Counted from the first letter of the stretch, positions 48,956 to 61,831 are shown. The stretch: 64,000 nt of DNA from Nepenthes gracilis (GCA_033239525.1 BSYO01000019.1:6453087-6517086); one strand, 5' to 3'. A program made the numbers and translations. The notes: generated by a model not told the origin, from the letters alone.

Positions 48956-50449
48956 ATGGTGAACATAAGAGTACAAATTAGTGCACCAATCAGAGATGTT
49001 ACCTCATGTGGCAACTGCCCTTCTATGGGCAGTCAGGTGGATGACCATCCTGACCCCTGTGTGCGAGCACTCACGATGATAATAGAGGACATCCTTAAGG
49101 CCGTCCAGACGATTTTCACAAGACTTGACGAACAGCCAAGGGGACTCCATCTTCCACCTTCCAAATAGTGACTTCCAAGCAAATAAAGAGGGGAAGGAAG
49201 TGCCCGATCGATAAGGACTGATGGCCTGAAGATCAGGACCCAAGTTACCTCAAGCAACAAAGTCCCGATGCGCTTAGAGGGTTGTTTGAGTTACAAGATC
49301 TGAGAGGATAGCCCTAAGAGGCGAAATCTTCATTATTCTCATGACAATAGAGAATGCTTGTACCAAGTAGGAGCATCTCACAGTGCGCGCTCTCCAAAGG
49401 TTGTGAGTCGTCTAGCCTCTCATACCACACAGAACCCTTCAAAATTGAGAATTTTTCTCAATAAAAAGAGGATGTTAACTCCTTCTCAAATAGAGGAGAA
49501 AGTTGAAAAGATATGGCAGCATATTTTCAGAGGAGTCATCGGAGGACAAACTGCAGACTTGTGGAGATTTTTATTCATGATGGAGATCCGAACACATCCA
49601 CTCCCTCATAAGTTCAAGATATTGGCTCTAGATCCTTATGATGGAAGTAGTGATCCGATAGACCATATAGACCATTTCTACACCCTCCTGACCTTTCAAG
49701 GCCTGGATGATGTAGCAATATATCTGTGCTTTCCCTTGATTCTCAAAGGGGATGCCTAAGTATGTTTCTATCGGCTTTAGCCTAACTCAATTTGGACATT
49801 TTAAGATTTGGTTGACAATTTCTTGTCCAAATTTACCAACAATCGGAGGGAGGAGAAACAACCATGGCATCTTGCCCTTGTCAAGTAAGAGCCAAACGAA
49901 AGTTTGAAGAAATTCTTGGCTCTGTTCATGACCGAAACCCAGAAAATACCCAAGCTCACCGACGAGGCGAAGCTGAGTGCTTTTATATCGACCTTGGAGC
50001 CTGGAACTTCTTTAAGTATCTGCCCATAAGGATCCGTAAACTTTTTGAGAGGTCGAGACCATTACTTGAGCCTACATAGTAGCCGAAGAGGTTAATGAAA
50101 CGAAACGACCAGAGCATGTGAACCATTTTTGCCAAAGGACGATGGATGGAAAGAGGAAGAATAAGGACCACGTGGGCTTCTGAGGACCAAGGAAGTAATA
50201 GAAGTCAGAGCTGATAGCACAAAGGGAGTTCAGGCCTTTGGACTTAACTCCATTGAACAACTCTCACACCAACATCTTGATACAAATTTAAGATGAAAAT
50301 TTTTTCAAATGGCTGAAGGTATTGAAGAACCTAGATGGAGGTGATCAGTCAAAGTATTGTCACTACCATTGATGTCGGGGGTCATAACACTGATAACTGT
50401 CGAACGCTACAAAAGGAGATTGAAGAGTTGATCGAAAAAGGACACCTTA
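48956..50449 (+). pseudogene. gag: gag of the old Tat element, 5' part
   Basis: It starts 'MVNIRVQISAPIRDVTS' (ATG at 48956), homologous to the start at 34028. The gag domain is recognisable in the same frame at 49358-49759 ('YDGSSDPIDHIDHFYTLL', 'IYLCFPLILKGDA') and in another frame at 49864-50079. A 'CHYHxx..GHNTDNCRTLQKEIEEL'-like zinc finger sits near 50355-50420. The frame is then cut at 50449 by a solo LTR and resumes at 52629. Multiple stops and frameshifts make it non-functional. Confidence 0.8.
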
Positions 50450-52623
50450 TGTAAGGATTGGGTTACTAGAATACAGTAACTCGATCTTAATGGCAAAAAT
50501 GACCGAATTGTAAGGTGGCCAGACAAGAAGAGTTTATCGGTCATCGTTGAAAGTTAATCGACCAGTATCATTGATTGGATAAACTTGTTGACCAGCCTAA
50601 ACGAGAAAACAACCGAGGAAGATATAAATAGTTGAAATAGTTAATAATAACCGAGATGGTGATAACAATCGAGGTAGTGATAATGACCGAGATAGCTGAT
50701 GATCGGCCAAAGTAGGAAGTTGATCAGATTTAACAGTTGACTGAAATAGAATGATAACAGGAATGATTCGTTGACCGGTTTAAGGAGTTGACTGGAATAA
50801 GCATGTCGTCAGTTTTGGTTAGATATTTGAACTTTATCAGAGCAAGTAACTTATTCTCACCTGCTCCCAACAACTCCGGTGAATTCAGAATCTTATAGAT
50901 AAGGAAAGTACTAGAGTAAGTGACTTACCTCTACTTACTCCCAATTGCTCTATTGCCTATAAATATTGGGTAGGAGATAAAGGAGAGAGATTTGGAGAAA
51001 AGGCATGATGAAGAAGAAAGAACAGAAGAAGAACTTACAAGCCAACTTGAGTAAGGAAGTTTTTAGAACATGCTAAGGCAAGTGTACTCTAAGTTTCATC
51101 TTTCCTTACTGATACTTTTGCTATCTCCATTTAAATTTGTTACGTAATATTGCATGTTTTCTAATCCTTGCATGATTTCATGATTAAAGTATGGATATTA
51201 TGCTTCATGGGTTCGGTATGTTTCATGTGTGAATTATGTTGTGAATATTTTAAGTCTATGTTCGAAAATAAAGGTGTGATTTTTGTTATGAATTATTCAC
51301 TGCACAACTTATCTGAAGATTTGAATATGTGAAGTTGAAGTGGCCTTTAAAGCATGATAAACCAAGGCTAAAGTAAAAAGTTATGTTAAAATTAGTAAGA
51401 AACTGGACCAAGAATTATTCAGCAGGTAATATTCTCTAGTATGTCTTAAGATATTACAGTGGTAATTGAGGATGACTCCATCAATAGAGTGATATATGGT
51501 TCGCTTTCCTCCGGGCATTACGATAGAGGATAAGAACCAAGAATATATGATCGTCCTATCCTCGGGATGTAAATAATGAGGAATTCATGATGATACTATT
51601 TTCAAATAAAAGCTAAGAATATATGATCATCTTATCCTCGGGATATAAATAAGGAGGAATTTCATGATGATGATGTCTTTGGATAAACTAATGTCTTAGA
51701 TTGTACGGAGTGAACACAATCTATCATCGATTATTCACTCCCTTATCTAATAGGTTTTACTAGGCCTAATCTCTCAAGATGATAAAGAAATTATTCTAAA
51801 AGACAAATAGTTTTAAGTTGTTTCATGATTTTCAATAAAGTATTACGCATTAACTTCAGTCCTTTTTCCACAATATGTCTGCGGTCAGTCGTTGTCCTCA
51901 AACCTTTCATTCACTTTGTCAATTTTATTGTCTGTGGCCACAAAATTCGTCATCGATCATTTTATGAAGTCTTCAATCATTGCATGTCCTTCGACATTTT
52001 ACACAGTTTTTAATGTCTGCGGTCATTTTATATCCTCTGATCATTTTGTTCACTTTGACAGCTTTTAAACTTTGCACCGACCTCGGCCACTAAATTTTCT
52101 TTATGCACTTGAATCGTTATATGCCTTATATTATTCATATGCATGTTTTATATGAATGGTTTTGTACGTCAATGTTCTTATGGTACCTTACTGAGCAATT
52201 AGCTCACCCCTTACTATTTTGTCTACCCTTCTAGATGACACTAACAAGCTGATACCTAATGAGAACGAGTAAGGATAGGGGTTAGCTGAGAGGAGATTGG
52301 CTGGATCTTGAAGACTTTGAATTTTAAAAGTTTTGATGTATTACAAATGTAATTGATTGATCTAAGTTAAATGTTGTATATAAAATTTGGCATGATGAAT
52401 ATTATTATAACATGATATTGCTTCCGCATATTGTTATGGGTATTGTTATACTTCCATAAGATTCAAATTTTGGGGTTTATATAGGTTCCTAGATGGCATC
52501 TCTTATTAGACTATGTGATTAAAAGTTTATTTGTTCTAAATGTTTGTGCCAGGTTTATTATTAAATTTATACGTATGTTAATTGATGGAGGTCATTAGAG
52601 GAATTATAACTTGTTTCGTCACA
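50450..52623 (+). mobile_element. solo LTR inserted in gag of the old Tat element
   Basis: This 2174-bp unit begins TGTAAGGATTGGG and ends TTTCGTCACA, with CCTTA target duplications at 50445-50449 and 52624-52628. Removing it restores continuity of the gag sequence ('GHL' followed by the rest). It has a TATA box TATAAATA at 50958-50965 preceded by GTGACTTACCTCTACTTACTC. That block and the LTR end match the minus strand of the solo LTR at 31369-33287, so both are one family in opposite orientation. No internal region is present. The ORF at 51825-52013 is not a gene. Confidence 0.88.
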
Positions 52624-52839
52624 CCTTATCTGATTTCTTCAGAGACCTGGATAGACTTATGGCGGAGAAAACGGGGATGAAGCCGAGCAGTCAAGAAACA
52701 GAGTGGTAGCTAGAGTCGTTAATATGATTACAATACGACCAGTGCGAAGCGGCATCCTAGAGCACTCAAGTATGGCCGCCAGCCACAAGAGACATAGGGT
52801 AGGAGTTAGGGATGATATCATTTGTTTTAGTAACAAGAT

Positions 52840-55800
52840 ATGACTTATGTAATCTCCCCTTATTCTGATCCTTTCATCGTATCTACACCCGTCTCTGATG
52901 GAAACGTAAACTATCAGTTAAAAAGAGTATTTATTGATAATGAAAATTTAAGAAATTTACTTTATCTTGATATTTATTTTAAATTGGGATTGAAAAGAAG
53001 TTAGATAACACTCACCGAGGGACCCCAATATAGACTGGATAACGAGTCAATACTTATTCAGGGGGTCGTCCAACTTAAAGTTACGCTGGGCACCTATTCA
53101 AGGACAACCTTCAAAATACTTTCTTTCTTGGTAGTAGACCTTCTGTTGGTCTACAACGCCATCCTTAAACGTCCCTTTTGACAACTTTTGGGGTGGTGAC
53201 TTCAATCCCATATTTGAAAATAAAGTTTCCAACTCCGTATGGTGTAGGAGAGATCCTTAGTGACCAAATGATCTGGTGACTATATTACTTGTCTCAAATC
53301 ACTCAGACACCCCCCAGTTAACCAATAGAGGACCTCAACTTCCATGACGAGACCACTTTATTACAAGCCCAGTCTAGAGAATTTACATATCGCATCCCTT
53401 TGGACCCCAGTGGTCCAGAGAAGTATGTTCAAATTGGAAGTTCTCTATCATAATCCCTCCAAGGCTAGCTCATCGGTTTTCTTCAATTGAATTGTGACGT
53501 TTTTGTCGGAACACTTAGCAACATGTCAGAAATACCGATTGGAGAAATGTTCTATAAGTTAGGCCTAAATTCTAATCATAAACCTATTCGGCAAAAATAA
53601 AGGAATCATTCAGTTGAGAAATTGATTGCTATCTGTGAGGGGGTAAAAAAATTACTCGATGCTGGTTTTATCAGGGAGGTCCAATATTTAGATTGGTCAT
53701 ATTATATGGTCTTGGTCAAGAAAAATAGTGGAAGGTGGAGGATGTACATTAACTTTACCGACGTCAACAAAATATGTCCGAAGGATAGCTTTTTGCTACT
53801 GATGATTGATCTAATTGTAGATTCAACATTAGGACATGAATTATTGAGCTTCTTGGACACGTATTCGGGCTACAATTAGATTTGGATGAGCCCAAAGGAT
53901 GAGGAACACGCATCATTTATGACCGACTAGGGAACATACTGTTATAAAGTTATACCCTTCAAATTAAAGAATGCCGGAGCCACCTACCAATGGCTTGTCA
54001 GAAGATGTTTGAAGCCTGAATCGGATGGAATATGAAAGTGTATGTGGATGATATGCTCGTCAAGAGCAGATTGACCACTGATCATATTTGCGATCTGAAT
54101 AAGGCGTTCAGCGTTCTTCAGACACACCAAATGAAGCTCAATCCAACAAAATGTACATTTGAAGTGACCTCAAAAAAGTTTTTAGGTTTCATTATTTCAC
54201 ATTAAGGGATTAAAATAAACCCTAAAAAATCAAGGCTATCCTCAATATGAACCCACATCGGACTGTGAAAGAAATCCAGAAGCTTACCGGGAGGCTCACA
54301 ACACTCTCCCATTTTTTGTCTAAGTCAGTAGAGAAGTATTTGACCTTCTTCAAAGCTTTGAGAGGAACGAAGGCCATCAATTTCCAGTGGACGACTAATT
54401 GCGAAGTTACATTCTGAGAGTTCAAGGAGTGTCTCTCAAACCCACCACTTCTTACTTCTTCTCAAAAAGGCAAGGAACTGTATTTGTACCTTACAGTGTC
54501 CAACACCGTCTTGAGCTTTGTCTTGATTTGACAATAGTCCGACGGGCAATGGCCTATATATTATGTCAGCAAAATCTTGACCGACCCAGAGACCCGATAT
54601 TATTATGCTGAAAGGATGGCTCTGGCACTTGTATATTCTACCAAAAAACTCTGCCTTTATTTCTAGGTGTACAAAATTATCATTTTGACAGACTAGCCTC
54701 TAAAGGAAATTTTGTAGAAACCGGATATGTCAGGATGACTTGTTAAGTGAGCCATTGAGTTGGGCGAGTTCAACGAGAAGTTTCGATCGAGGTCGAGTCT
54801 AAAAGGCCAGACCTTGGCAATTTCATTGTTGAAACAATGACCCTATCTCTTGAGACCGTCAACCAAGATGAGATCGACGGTCAGCAAAGGACTCTGTACG
54901 TGGATGGATCTTCAAAGCAAATAGGTAGCAGTGCCAGCGTGGTCTTAAGTACTCTTGATGGCTAAAAAATAAAGTATTCAATGGCTCTTAGATTTTCAGC
55001 AATGAATAGTGTCACAGAGTATAAGGCATTACTTGTCGGACTCAGATTGGTTAAACGTGTTCGGCCAAGAACCTTATCGTCTACTGTGACTCGAAATTGA
55101 TTGTCAATTAGGTTCGAAGGAATTTTGAGGCTTCAAACCCACAACTTTCCAAGTATCCCTTCAAAGTCCGAGGCTTGACTTCGACATTTGATAATGCGGA
55201 GATGATCCGCATCCCAAGAGAAGAAAATGGGAAAGCAGATCAATTGACAAGGGCCACAGCGACCGAGGACCCTAAGCAGTATGCACGAGAAATGCATAAA
55301 GTCATTGGAATTCCCAACATAGATGGCCCAGAGCTAGAGATAATACAAATAGCCAATGCCGACAGTTAGATGACTCTGTACATGAGATACTTGTCTGATG
55401 GCACATTACCTGAGAACTTGGATGAGGCCAAGTGCATTAAAAAGACAACTTATTGGTATACCATTATGGATAGGAAGTTGTACCAATGTGGGTACTTCGT
55501 CTCATACCTACGGTGTCTCACGCCGGAAAAGGATTACTATACACTTGGTGAAGTACACATTGACATTTGTGGATCCTACATTGGGGGCAATAACCTTACT
55601 TTCAAACTTATGTGACAAGATTACTACTAGCCCACCATGAAACACGATGTTATGGACTTTGTACGAAAATGTGAGAATTGTCAGATTCATGGAAACCTCA
55701 CTTATCAACCATATACAAAGCACCGAGCCCTACTATCGCCCTTGCCATTCGGACAATAGGGGCTCGATATCCTTGAACCCTTTCCAATTTCATTCAGACA

Positions 55801-56597
55801 AAAGAAGTTCGTGATCATCGGAATCGATTATTTCATGAAATGGGTCAAGGCCATCCAACTAGCTTGGATCATTGAGTAGAATATTACAAAATTCGTCCGC
55901 CAGAGTATAGTATGTAGATATGGTATTTTTGAAGCTATAGTGACCGACATTGAGACCCAATTCACTAGCAAGCAGTTCACAAAGTATTATACTAATTTGA
56001 GAATAAGGTTCGTTCATACATCCGTTGCCTACCTACAAACCAATGGACCAGTAGAGGTTACTAACTGCACACTACTACATGGTTTGAAATGAAGCTTGAA
56101 AGTACTAGAGGCTCATGAGTGGACGAGCTGCCATCTATATTATTGTGATATAGGACGACACCCAGAGAGCTAACTCGAGAAACACCCTTTAGCCTATACT
56201 ATAAGACTGAGGCTGTTATACTAATAGAGGTCAGACTGCCTAATTTTCGAGTTGAATATTTTGATTCACTCAATAATTCACAAAGGCTCCGGAAAACTTT
56301 GAACTACTTGAAGAAACTTGGGACATGGCACGATTGTGGACAACATTTTATCAACAATGGATTGCAAGATACTATAATAAGAAGGTGAGAGAGCACCAAT
56401 TTAAAGTGGAAGACTCAGTGCTATGAAGCATTGAAGTTATTGACAAGAATGCTGACCAAAATAAGCTTTCACTTAATTGGGATGAGCTTTTCCTGGTCTT
56501 GGCCATTCTCTGAAATGGGATATAAAAGTTACGCACCTAAAATGGAAAACTTATCCTTCGAACATGGAATGCCTCTTGTCTCAAACAATACTATTGA
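52840..56597 (+). pseudogene. pol: pol of the old Tat element
   Basis: Protease relic: 'VFIDNENLRNLLYLD' near 52930. RT: about 53590-54200, with 'VLVKKNSGRWRMYINFTDVN' and an intact 'YVDD' at 54041-54052. RNase H: about 54230-54680. Second RNase H: 'LYVDGSSKQIGS' near 54895, 'NGKADQLTRATA' near 55225. Integrase: 55555-56290 with 'GIDYFMKWV', 'VTDIETQF' and 'NGPVEVTNCTLL'. The C-terminal end 'TWNASCLKQYY' stops at 56597. The open pieces are short. Order and sequence parallel the pol at 35735-39498. Confidence 0.85.
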
Positions 56598-57715
56598 TAT
56601 ATGTAAGTCTGACTAGGTAAGATTATCTTACATCATCTGGAGTGCTTACAAAATATGTTACATTTTATTAATAAAATAATTATTTATTATTTATGTTAAT
56701 ACTTATTTGTCATTTTATAATATTGCATGACCTAGGCTACCCCTAAGTCAAATGAGATCCATTCACCTGCCCCTTGAACCGCCACTTAGTGGTCAATAAA
56801 ACTCAGTCATATTATCGAGTGGCCCTAACGAGGTCAGATTATAAAACTTGATCACATAACTAAGCTGCCCTCATGCGACCAAAGGTTAAAAACTTATCGG
56901 TTTCTTCAAAGTATGAATGTAAAGACCTCTAATTAAAGGAAGATAGTATTGTCAGTTAATCATGATCCAAAAACTTAAGTTAGACAATAAGAGCTCTAAT
57001 ACCCACTGGCATGTCCAAACGATAGAAGCCACATATGGATGACAACTTAAGTCATCTCAAAAGCTTGGCATTTAAGCTTATAATGCTTGGTTAGCTTATA
57101 TATATATATATAGGTATAAATAACAAAGAGAGAGAAGAATTGACACAATTATAAAAAAAATTATTTTAATACAAAAACTTTACAAGTACAAGAAAAAAAA
57201 AGCCAGGCTTCTGGCAAAGGCTGCAAAGTCTCCAGCAAAGGCTCCTAGGAGTCCATATTGTCTTTGGAACAGTACAACACATCTAAACTATGTTGAGTAC
57301 TGGCGTTCTTAGGATGGAATATGGAAATGAGGATGCTAGGAGCCAACATCTTAATAATGTGTTAGGAGAGACCGATACCGTCCCAATACTTATGTTCCAA
57401 CATTTGTTTGATGTCATTCATTGTTTAAAGTTCACTTTCCAGCATGAAGTTCTAGCCACGAAGGAGGGCATACTTCTACTTCATCTCAGATAACTCGCAT
57501 TCAAGATGAGAAACACGCTCCTCCGAGGCTAAGAACTTTTCTTTCTTAATATAATTGTGAGATAGGTGGTTGGCAGTGGAGGTGAGACGATGGGCCTGAT
57601 CTTAAAGCTACAGGAAAAGAACAAGTTAGAAGTTGTAAAGAAAATAATAAATGAATTGAGGAAAGGTTTAGTCAATATCTCAGAGAAAGAAGAGCTCCCT
57701 GCACCTCCTAGACCT
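56598..57715. other. post-pol region of the old Tat element
   Basis: It contains relics of the 40-bp minisatellite (about 56790-56880), an AT microsatellite at 57103-57112, and an antisense stretch at 57170-57600 probably belonging to the coiled-coil end of the accessory gene (Lys/Glu/Ser-rich on the minus strand). An intron-like segment at 57608-57702 is described under findings. Confidence 0.5.
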
Positions 57716-59091
57716 CTAGCATTGAGGGCTTTGTAGCAGCCACCTCAACCACCTTATTGACTCCTCAGGGAAAAACATCCTTCTGGACCTCAAACGCTGG
57801 GGGATCGGAACCAAATGTTCCGACTGCTGCCTCTGAAGGTGCTCTGACCTCAGCCTCGAATGTGGGGGTCTCCACCTCGACTCATTCTTTGGCCTTGTCT
57901 TCAACTCTAGCCTTGGACACTGGGGGCTTGAAGGAAGGCATTGTGGCAATCTCAGCATGAAGTTTCGAGATGACCACCTCTGAGATGTTGGCTTTCGAAA
58001 ACTTAATTTGAGGCACCTCCTCAACCTCCCCAGACGGAGTCTCATTGATCCAGGAAATGCCCTCGACAAAACCGGTAGGAAGATCGAGCAGGGGCTCCTC
58101 AGACAAGGATGGTGGAACGGCCGACTTCCCAAACGAAGTAAGGGCTAGAGTAGGGATAGGATCGTCTCTGGCTCCAACCTAGTAGCAGACTTTGAAATCT
58201 CACAGCCTTCATCCGGTCCGACAGCCCCATGCTTTTGGGAAAGAGAAGATGTAGAAGTTAGGTCTATCCTCACCGACAGCCTTTTTCTCCATACTAGCCG
58301 ATCAATAGTGGCTTCGTCGTCAGAGGAGAACCTGACCGAGGCCTCTTTGTGCTCGAGCGCTTGGACTGACGGCTCTCTTATTTGAAGGGGCTTTTGTTTC
58401 CTCTTCTCCTTCCTTTTATGAACTGACAGAGTAGGAGGCGCATTCGACCCCTCCATTACAAGCTCCCATTTAACCTGAGCAAGAGACTTGGCCAGCAGTT
58501 ATTGGTTCTTTTTATTCTCATTAAAGGAGCCGGCCTTTTCTTTAAGGAGATCTGTTAGTGCCTTAGCCAACTCCTTCTCGTGCTCTATTATTTTGGTATT
58601 AAAAAATATAGAGACTCGACCCCACTCGTCGGAGAGCTCCCATCCAAGGGGAATTGCCAAGTAGAAGAACTGATTCTTCCATCTCTTCATTGAGTAAGGG
58701 TTTTTCCCACTCAACACAAAATTGGGATGAGGAGAGACTGAAATCTAGTCAGCTCCATGGTGAAAATAAAGAATGACCTTTACGGCATTGGTGTCCAACA
58801 CTAGGCCGTGAATATGAGCAAAAATACATAAAGAAACTAAATATCAAGTCTGGCAACCGAAATACGGAGAGCTGCCATTATTTTGTGTAACTCCAGTGCT
58901 ATGGGATATCGGAGACCTCCTTTGAGATGAATCTCGTAGATGGTAACGTATCCTTTTGGTGGAGAGTAGGCTCTACCACTCACTCCAGGCAAAAGGTGAA
59001 CCAATAAGCTCGGAATCTTATACCAAGCACGGAGGTAGTTAACATCTGACGAAGTGAGAACCGGATGAATCTCATTAGCGTTGGGAGCCAT
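57716..59091 (-). pseudogene. antisense accessory gene of the old Tat element, copy 3
   Basis: ATG at 59091 gives 'MAPNANEIHPVLTSSDVNYL', then 'PPKGYVTIYEIHLKGGLRYP' and 'LHKIMAALRISVARL'. These are homologous to copies 1, 2 and 4 (shared core (I/V)T(I/V)YE.HL). Later segments in other frames include 'MKRWKNQFFYLAIPLGWEL' (58499-58717; compare 'LKNWKNRFFFMNVAATWPL' in copy 1), a basic stretch with 'KRKEKRKQKPLQI', and an acidic Pro/Ser/Val-rich region down to 57716. Several stops and frameshifts are present. It lies antisense to gag-pol between pol and the 3' LTR. Confidence 0.78.
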
Positions 59092-59583
59092 TGGAGAAGA
59101 TGAAAGATTTTAGAGGAAGAATAAGAAGACAAAAGGGTTTCTAAATAGAGCAAGGAACGAAAGTATTTCAGAAGTGTAGGAACGAAGGATTTAAAATTAT
59201 TTAAAGCAAATGTTTTGAGTCGAAATGATGACTTAGAGAGGAAAATTAAAAAAGCCATGCTTCATTATGATGGCGATACATGTCAACACCCTGTATGCTT
59301 TGCAGCATGTTAATCATTTAAAGTTAATAATGATGGCTGGTACAATTTTAAGAATGACATGTGACTAAAAAAACTCGCATTTAATGCTACTACTAGTGGC
59401 ACGGATGAAATCCGTCAGATTATGAGCCCTTGCCTGGATATTTGATGAAGCTCGTCAGATTGAGAGTCCTTGTTTAGCCTACCAACAAAGTCTTTCGGAC
59501 TGAGAGCACGAATTTGGACATATGATTATCCTCGGACATCATACCAGAAGGCTGAATTTTAAACCTCCTGTCATTGGGGATAG

Positions 59584-60259
59584 CGATGGGTATGGTTGCT
59601 GACTGTTTAAAAAAAAAGTCCATCGAAGGATTCGACCCATAATAGAATAGAAACCCGGTCGACCTATATGGTCCAAAATTGGTGGACAAGTTTGTCAGCC
59701 TTATCCGAGCTGTTATTTCTTGAAGGAAGACGGAACGAACTCTAACTGACCGACCAAAACAGTTTCCTTCTCTAGCTTAATAGTCTCGGTTGCCAGTTTG
59801 GAACCATCGACTGAGTGGTATCTTCTTATCCATCTAACAATTTCTTAAACGGTTGGCAAGAAAAGTTAACTGCTCCTAATTTCTATATAAACCCCTTTTT
59901 TCCAACAGGGAAAGGGGACGAGGCTCAATTAAACAAAAAGATAACCAAAGATAAGACATTTTGGGCCGACATACAGACTCTCTTATTAAGACGCTATCTA
60001 AAAAGCACATATTATAAACAAAAATCATTTTTCAAGTATTTACACTTGCATCTTTCTTTTTCTTTCCTCAAAGAAAGATATTTGATTTGAACGTCGGAGA
60101 ATGTAGTAGGGAGTGAGTCCCGCTAATCCTTTGACCATACTTTTATTGTGTTGCACAGGATCCAGATTAAGAGCGTACGGAGACCGGACCCACGCCAGAT
60201 TAATCGGACAATTATTGACTCCCTAATTCGTATAACAATTCGAATCCAAATATACATTA
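59584..60259 (+). repeat. 3' LTR of the old Tat element
   Basis: It begins CGATGGGTATG after GGGGATAG and ends near CATTA. The TATA box TATATAA is at 59884-59890. It aligns with 48240-48894 throughout, with an extra stretch near the start. It ends 546 bp upstream of the carboxylesterase start codon. Confidence 0.82.
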
Positions 60260-60731
60260 GAATCATATCAAATGATATGTAGTCATACCACTTCCAAGAA
60301 GACAAACTAATTGGCAACAAGATTTTAAATACATGATTTTTCTCATTAAAATGACCATGAATCCGAAAGGAGAAATGCAATAATAGAGCACAAGCCTCTA
60401 AACACTTAACGCCCTTTAGTTGTCATGGAGTCTAACTCTCCAATTTTAATATTATTTTATATTAATTCATCTTTAATTTTTTATTATCTTTTATTCATGT
60501 GGAAAGATTTATAATTTAAACACCGAAGAATATGCTTAGTAGTGAGTCTTGTAAGTATTTACCTCTTATCAAGTGTTATAGTATGTAAGATATAGAATGA
60601 AATATTTAAAAGCCCAAGTGGACTCCACTCCAACGGCAATCCTTTTCAAATATACACGTCAAATTATAATTCAATTATTTTAATATATGATTTTAAAAAT
60701 ATTAGTTTTTTTTTTCACCACTTTCCCAGCT
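60260..60731 (+). other. spacer and likely promoter region of the carboxylesterase gene
   Basis: About 470 bp of AT-rich DNA separates the retrotransposon from the TATA box. No specific regulatory site can be supported. Confidence 0.5.
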
Positions 60732-60740
60732 CTATATATA
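60732..60740 (+). promoter_or_regulatory. TATA box of the carboxylesterase gene
   Basis: CTATATATA lies 66 bases before the start codon, which would leave a 5' untranslated region of roughly 35-40 bases. Confidence 0.7.
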
Positions 60741-60805
60741 CACATATAGCCACTCTCTGCATTATAGCATCCCTCTACGTCAAATTACACGGTCGAAAAG
60801 AGATT

Positions 60806-61831
60806 ATGGCTCAAGACAAGAAGATTGCTGAAGAGGTCTCTGGCTGGCTTAGAGTCTATGAGGATGGCTCGGTCGACCGGACGTGGCGCGGGCCCCAGGA
60901 GGTCAAGTTCATGGCCGATCGAGTCACACCGCACGATGAATTCATCAACGGTGTGTCCACTCGAGATCTGACTATTGAACCCAATTCGGGTCTCCGGGTC
61001 CGGGTTTACCTACCCGAGAAAGGGCCTGAAGAAGAAGAAGACGGCGCCTCGAACGCTAAGCTCCCAATAATCCTCCACTTTCATGGCGGCGGATTCTGCA
61101 TTAGTCAAGCCGATTGGTACATGTACTATCCCGTGTACTCAGAGCTGGCCCGCCAAACCCCGGCTATAGTCATCTCGGTCTACCTCCGGCTGGCACCCGA
61201 GCACCGCCTTCCGGCTGCCATCGACGACGGCCAGATGGCTCTCCTATGGCTCAGCTCCTTGGCTAGAGCTGAGCCACACGAGCCGGCCCTCATCGCTGGC
61301 GCAGATTTCAAGCGGGTATTTTTAATGGGCGATAGCTCGGGCGGTAACCTAGTCCATGAAGTTGCGGCACGGGGCGGGAGATCCGATCTGGGCCGGCTGA
61401 AGTTATCCGGGGCGATCCCGATCCACCCGGGCTTTGTTCGGGCTGAGCGGAGCAGGTCCGAATTGGAGCAACCGGAGTCTCCGTTTCTGACGCTGGACAT
61501 GGTGGACAAGTTCCTGAGCTTGGCGTTGCCGGTCGGTAGTACGAAAGATCACCCGATAACGTGGCCGGTGGGGCCTGCGGCCCCGCCACTCCGGAAGCTG
61601 AACTTGCCGCCGATGTTGCTGTGTGTGGCCGAGAAAGATTTGATAAGGGATACAGAGATGGAGTACTACGAAGCGATGAAGGCGGCTGGGAAAGATGTGG
61701 AGCTTTTTGTTAGTGGCGGAATGACTCATAGCTTTTACCTCAATAGGATTGCCGTAGAGGTTGACCCTCGGACAAAGCTTGAGACTGAGAGGCTCTTTCA
61801 AGAGATTATGGACTTCATCAACAAGCATTAG
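60806..61831 (+). CDS. plant carboxylesterase (CXE family, alpha/beta-hydrolase-3)
   Basis: This is a complete 341-residue single-exon protein of the plant CXE family, serine hydrolases that cleave carboxyl esters. The family also includes the gibberellin receptor GID1. The oxyanion-hole motif HGGGF is at residues 93-97, and the nucleophile elbow GDSSGG at 175-180 gives Ser177. Asp278 ('AEKDLIRD') and His308 ('MTHSF') complete the triad. The catalytic serine/histidine set argues for an enzyme rather than a GID1-type receptor. There is no signal peptide, so it is probably cytosolic. 'EVSGWLRVYEDGSVDRTW' at the N-terminus and 'CISQADWYMYY' after HGGGF mark a particular CXE clade that I recall as 'probable carboxylesterase 15-like' (not certain). 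GC content is far above its surroundings. The substrate is unknown. Confidence 0.95.
   Translation: MAQDKKIAEEVSGWLRVYEDGSVDRTWRGPQEVKFMADRVTPHDEFINGVSTRDLTIEPNSGLRVRVYLPEKGPEEEEDGASNAKLPIILHFHGGGFCISQADWYMYYPVYSELARQTPAIVISVYLRLAPEHRLPAAIDDGQMALLWLSSLARAEPHEPALIAGADFKRVFLMGDSSGGNLVHEVAARGGRSDLGRLKLSGAIPIHPGFVRAERSRSELEQPESPFLTLDMVDKFLSLALPVGSTKDHPITWPVGPAAPPLRKLNLPPMLLCVAEKDLIRDTEMEYYEAMKAAGKDVELFVSGGMTHSFYLNRIAVEVDPRTKLETERLFQEIMDFINKH

Larger units (their letters stand above)
48240..60259 (+). mobile_element. old Tat-type Ty3/gypsy retrotransposon
   Basis: The 5' LTR is 48240-48894 and the 3' LTR 59584-60259. The element is about 12.0 kb, or 9.8 kb without the nested solo LTR. It has the same plan as the element at 30853: primer site, gag, pol, post-pol repeats, antisense ORF, 3' LTR. 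The LTRs are clearly homologous but diverged, and the 3' LTR has lost its terminal TG (CGATGGG) and CA. Possible target duplications GAAAT (48235-48239) and GAATC (60260-60264) match at only three of five bases. It is much older than the element at 30853-43969. Confidence 0.88.

Noticed and set aside
61180..61828. Minus-strand open frames of up to 141 residues opposite the carboxylesterase
   Set aside because: They are shadows of a GC-rich coding sequence and show no recognisable domain.
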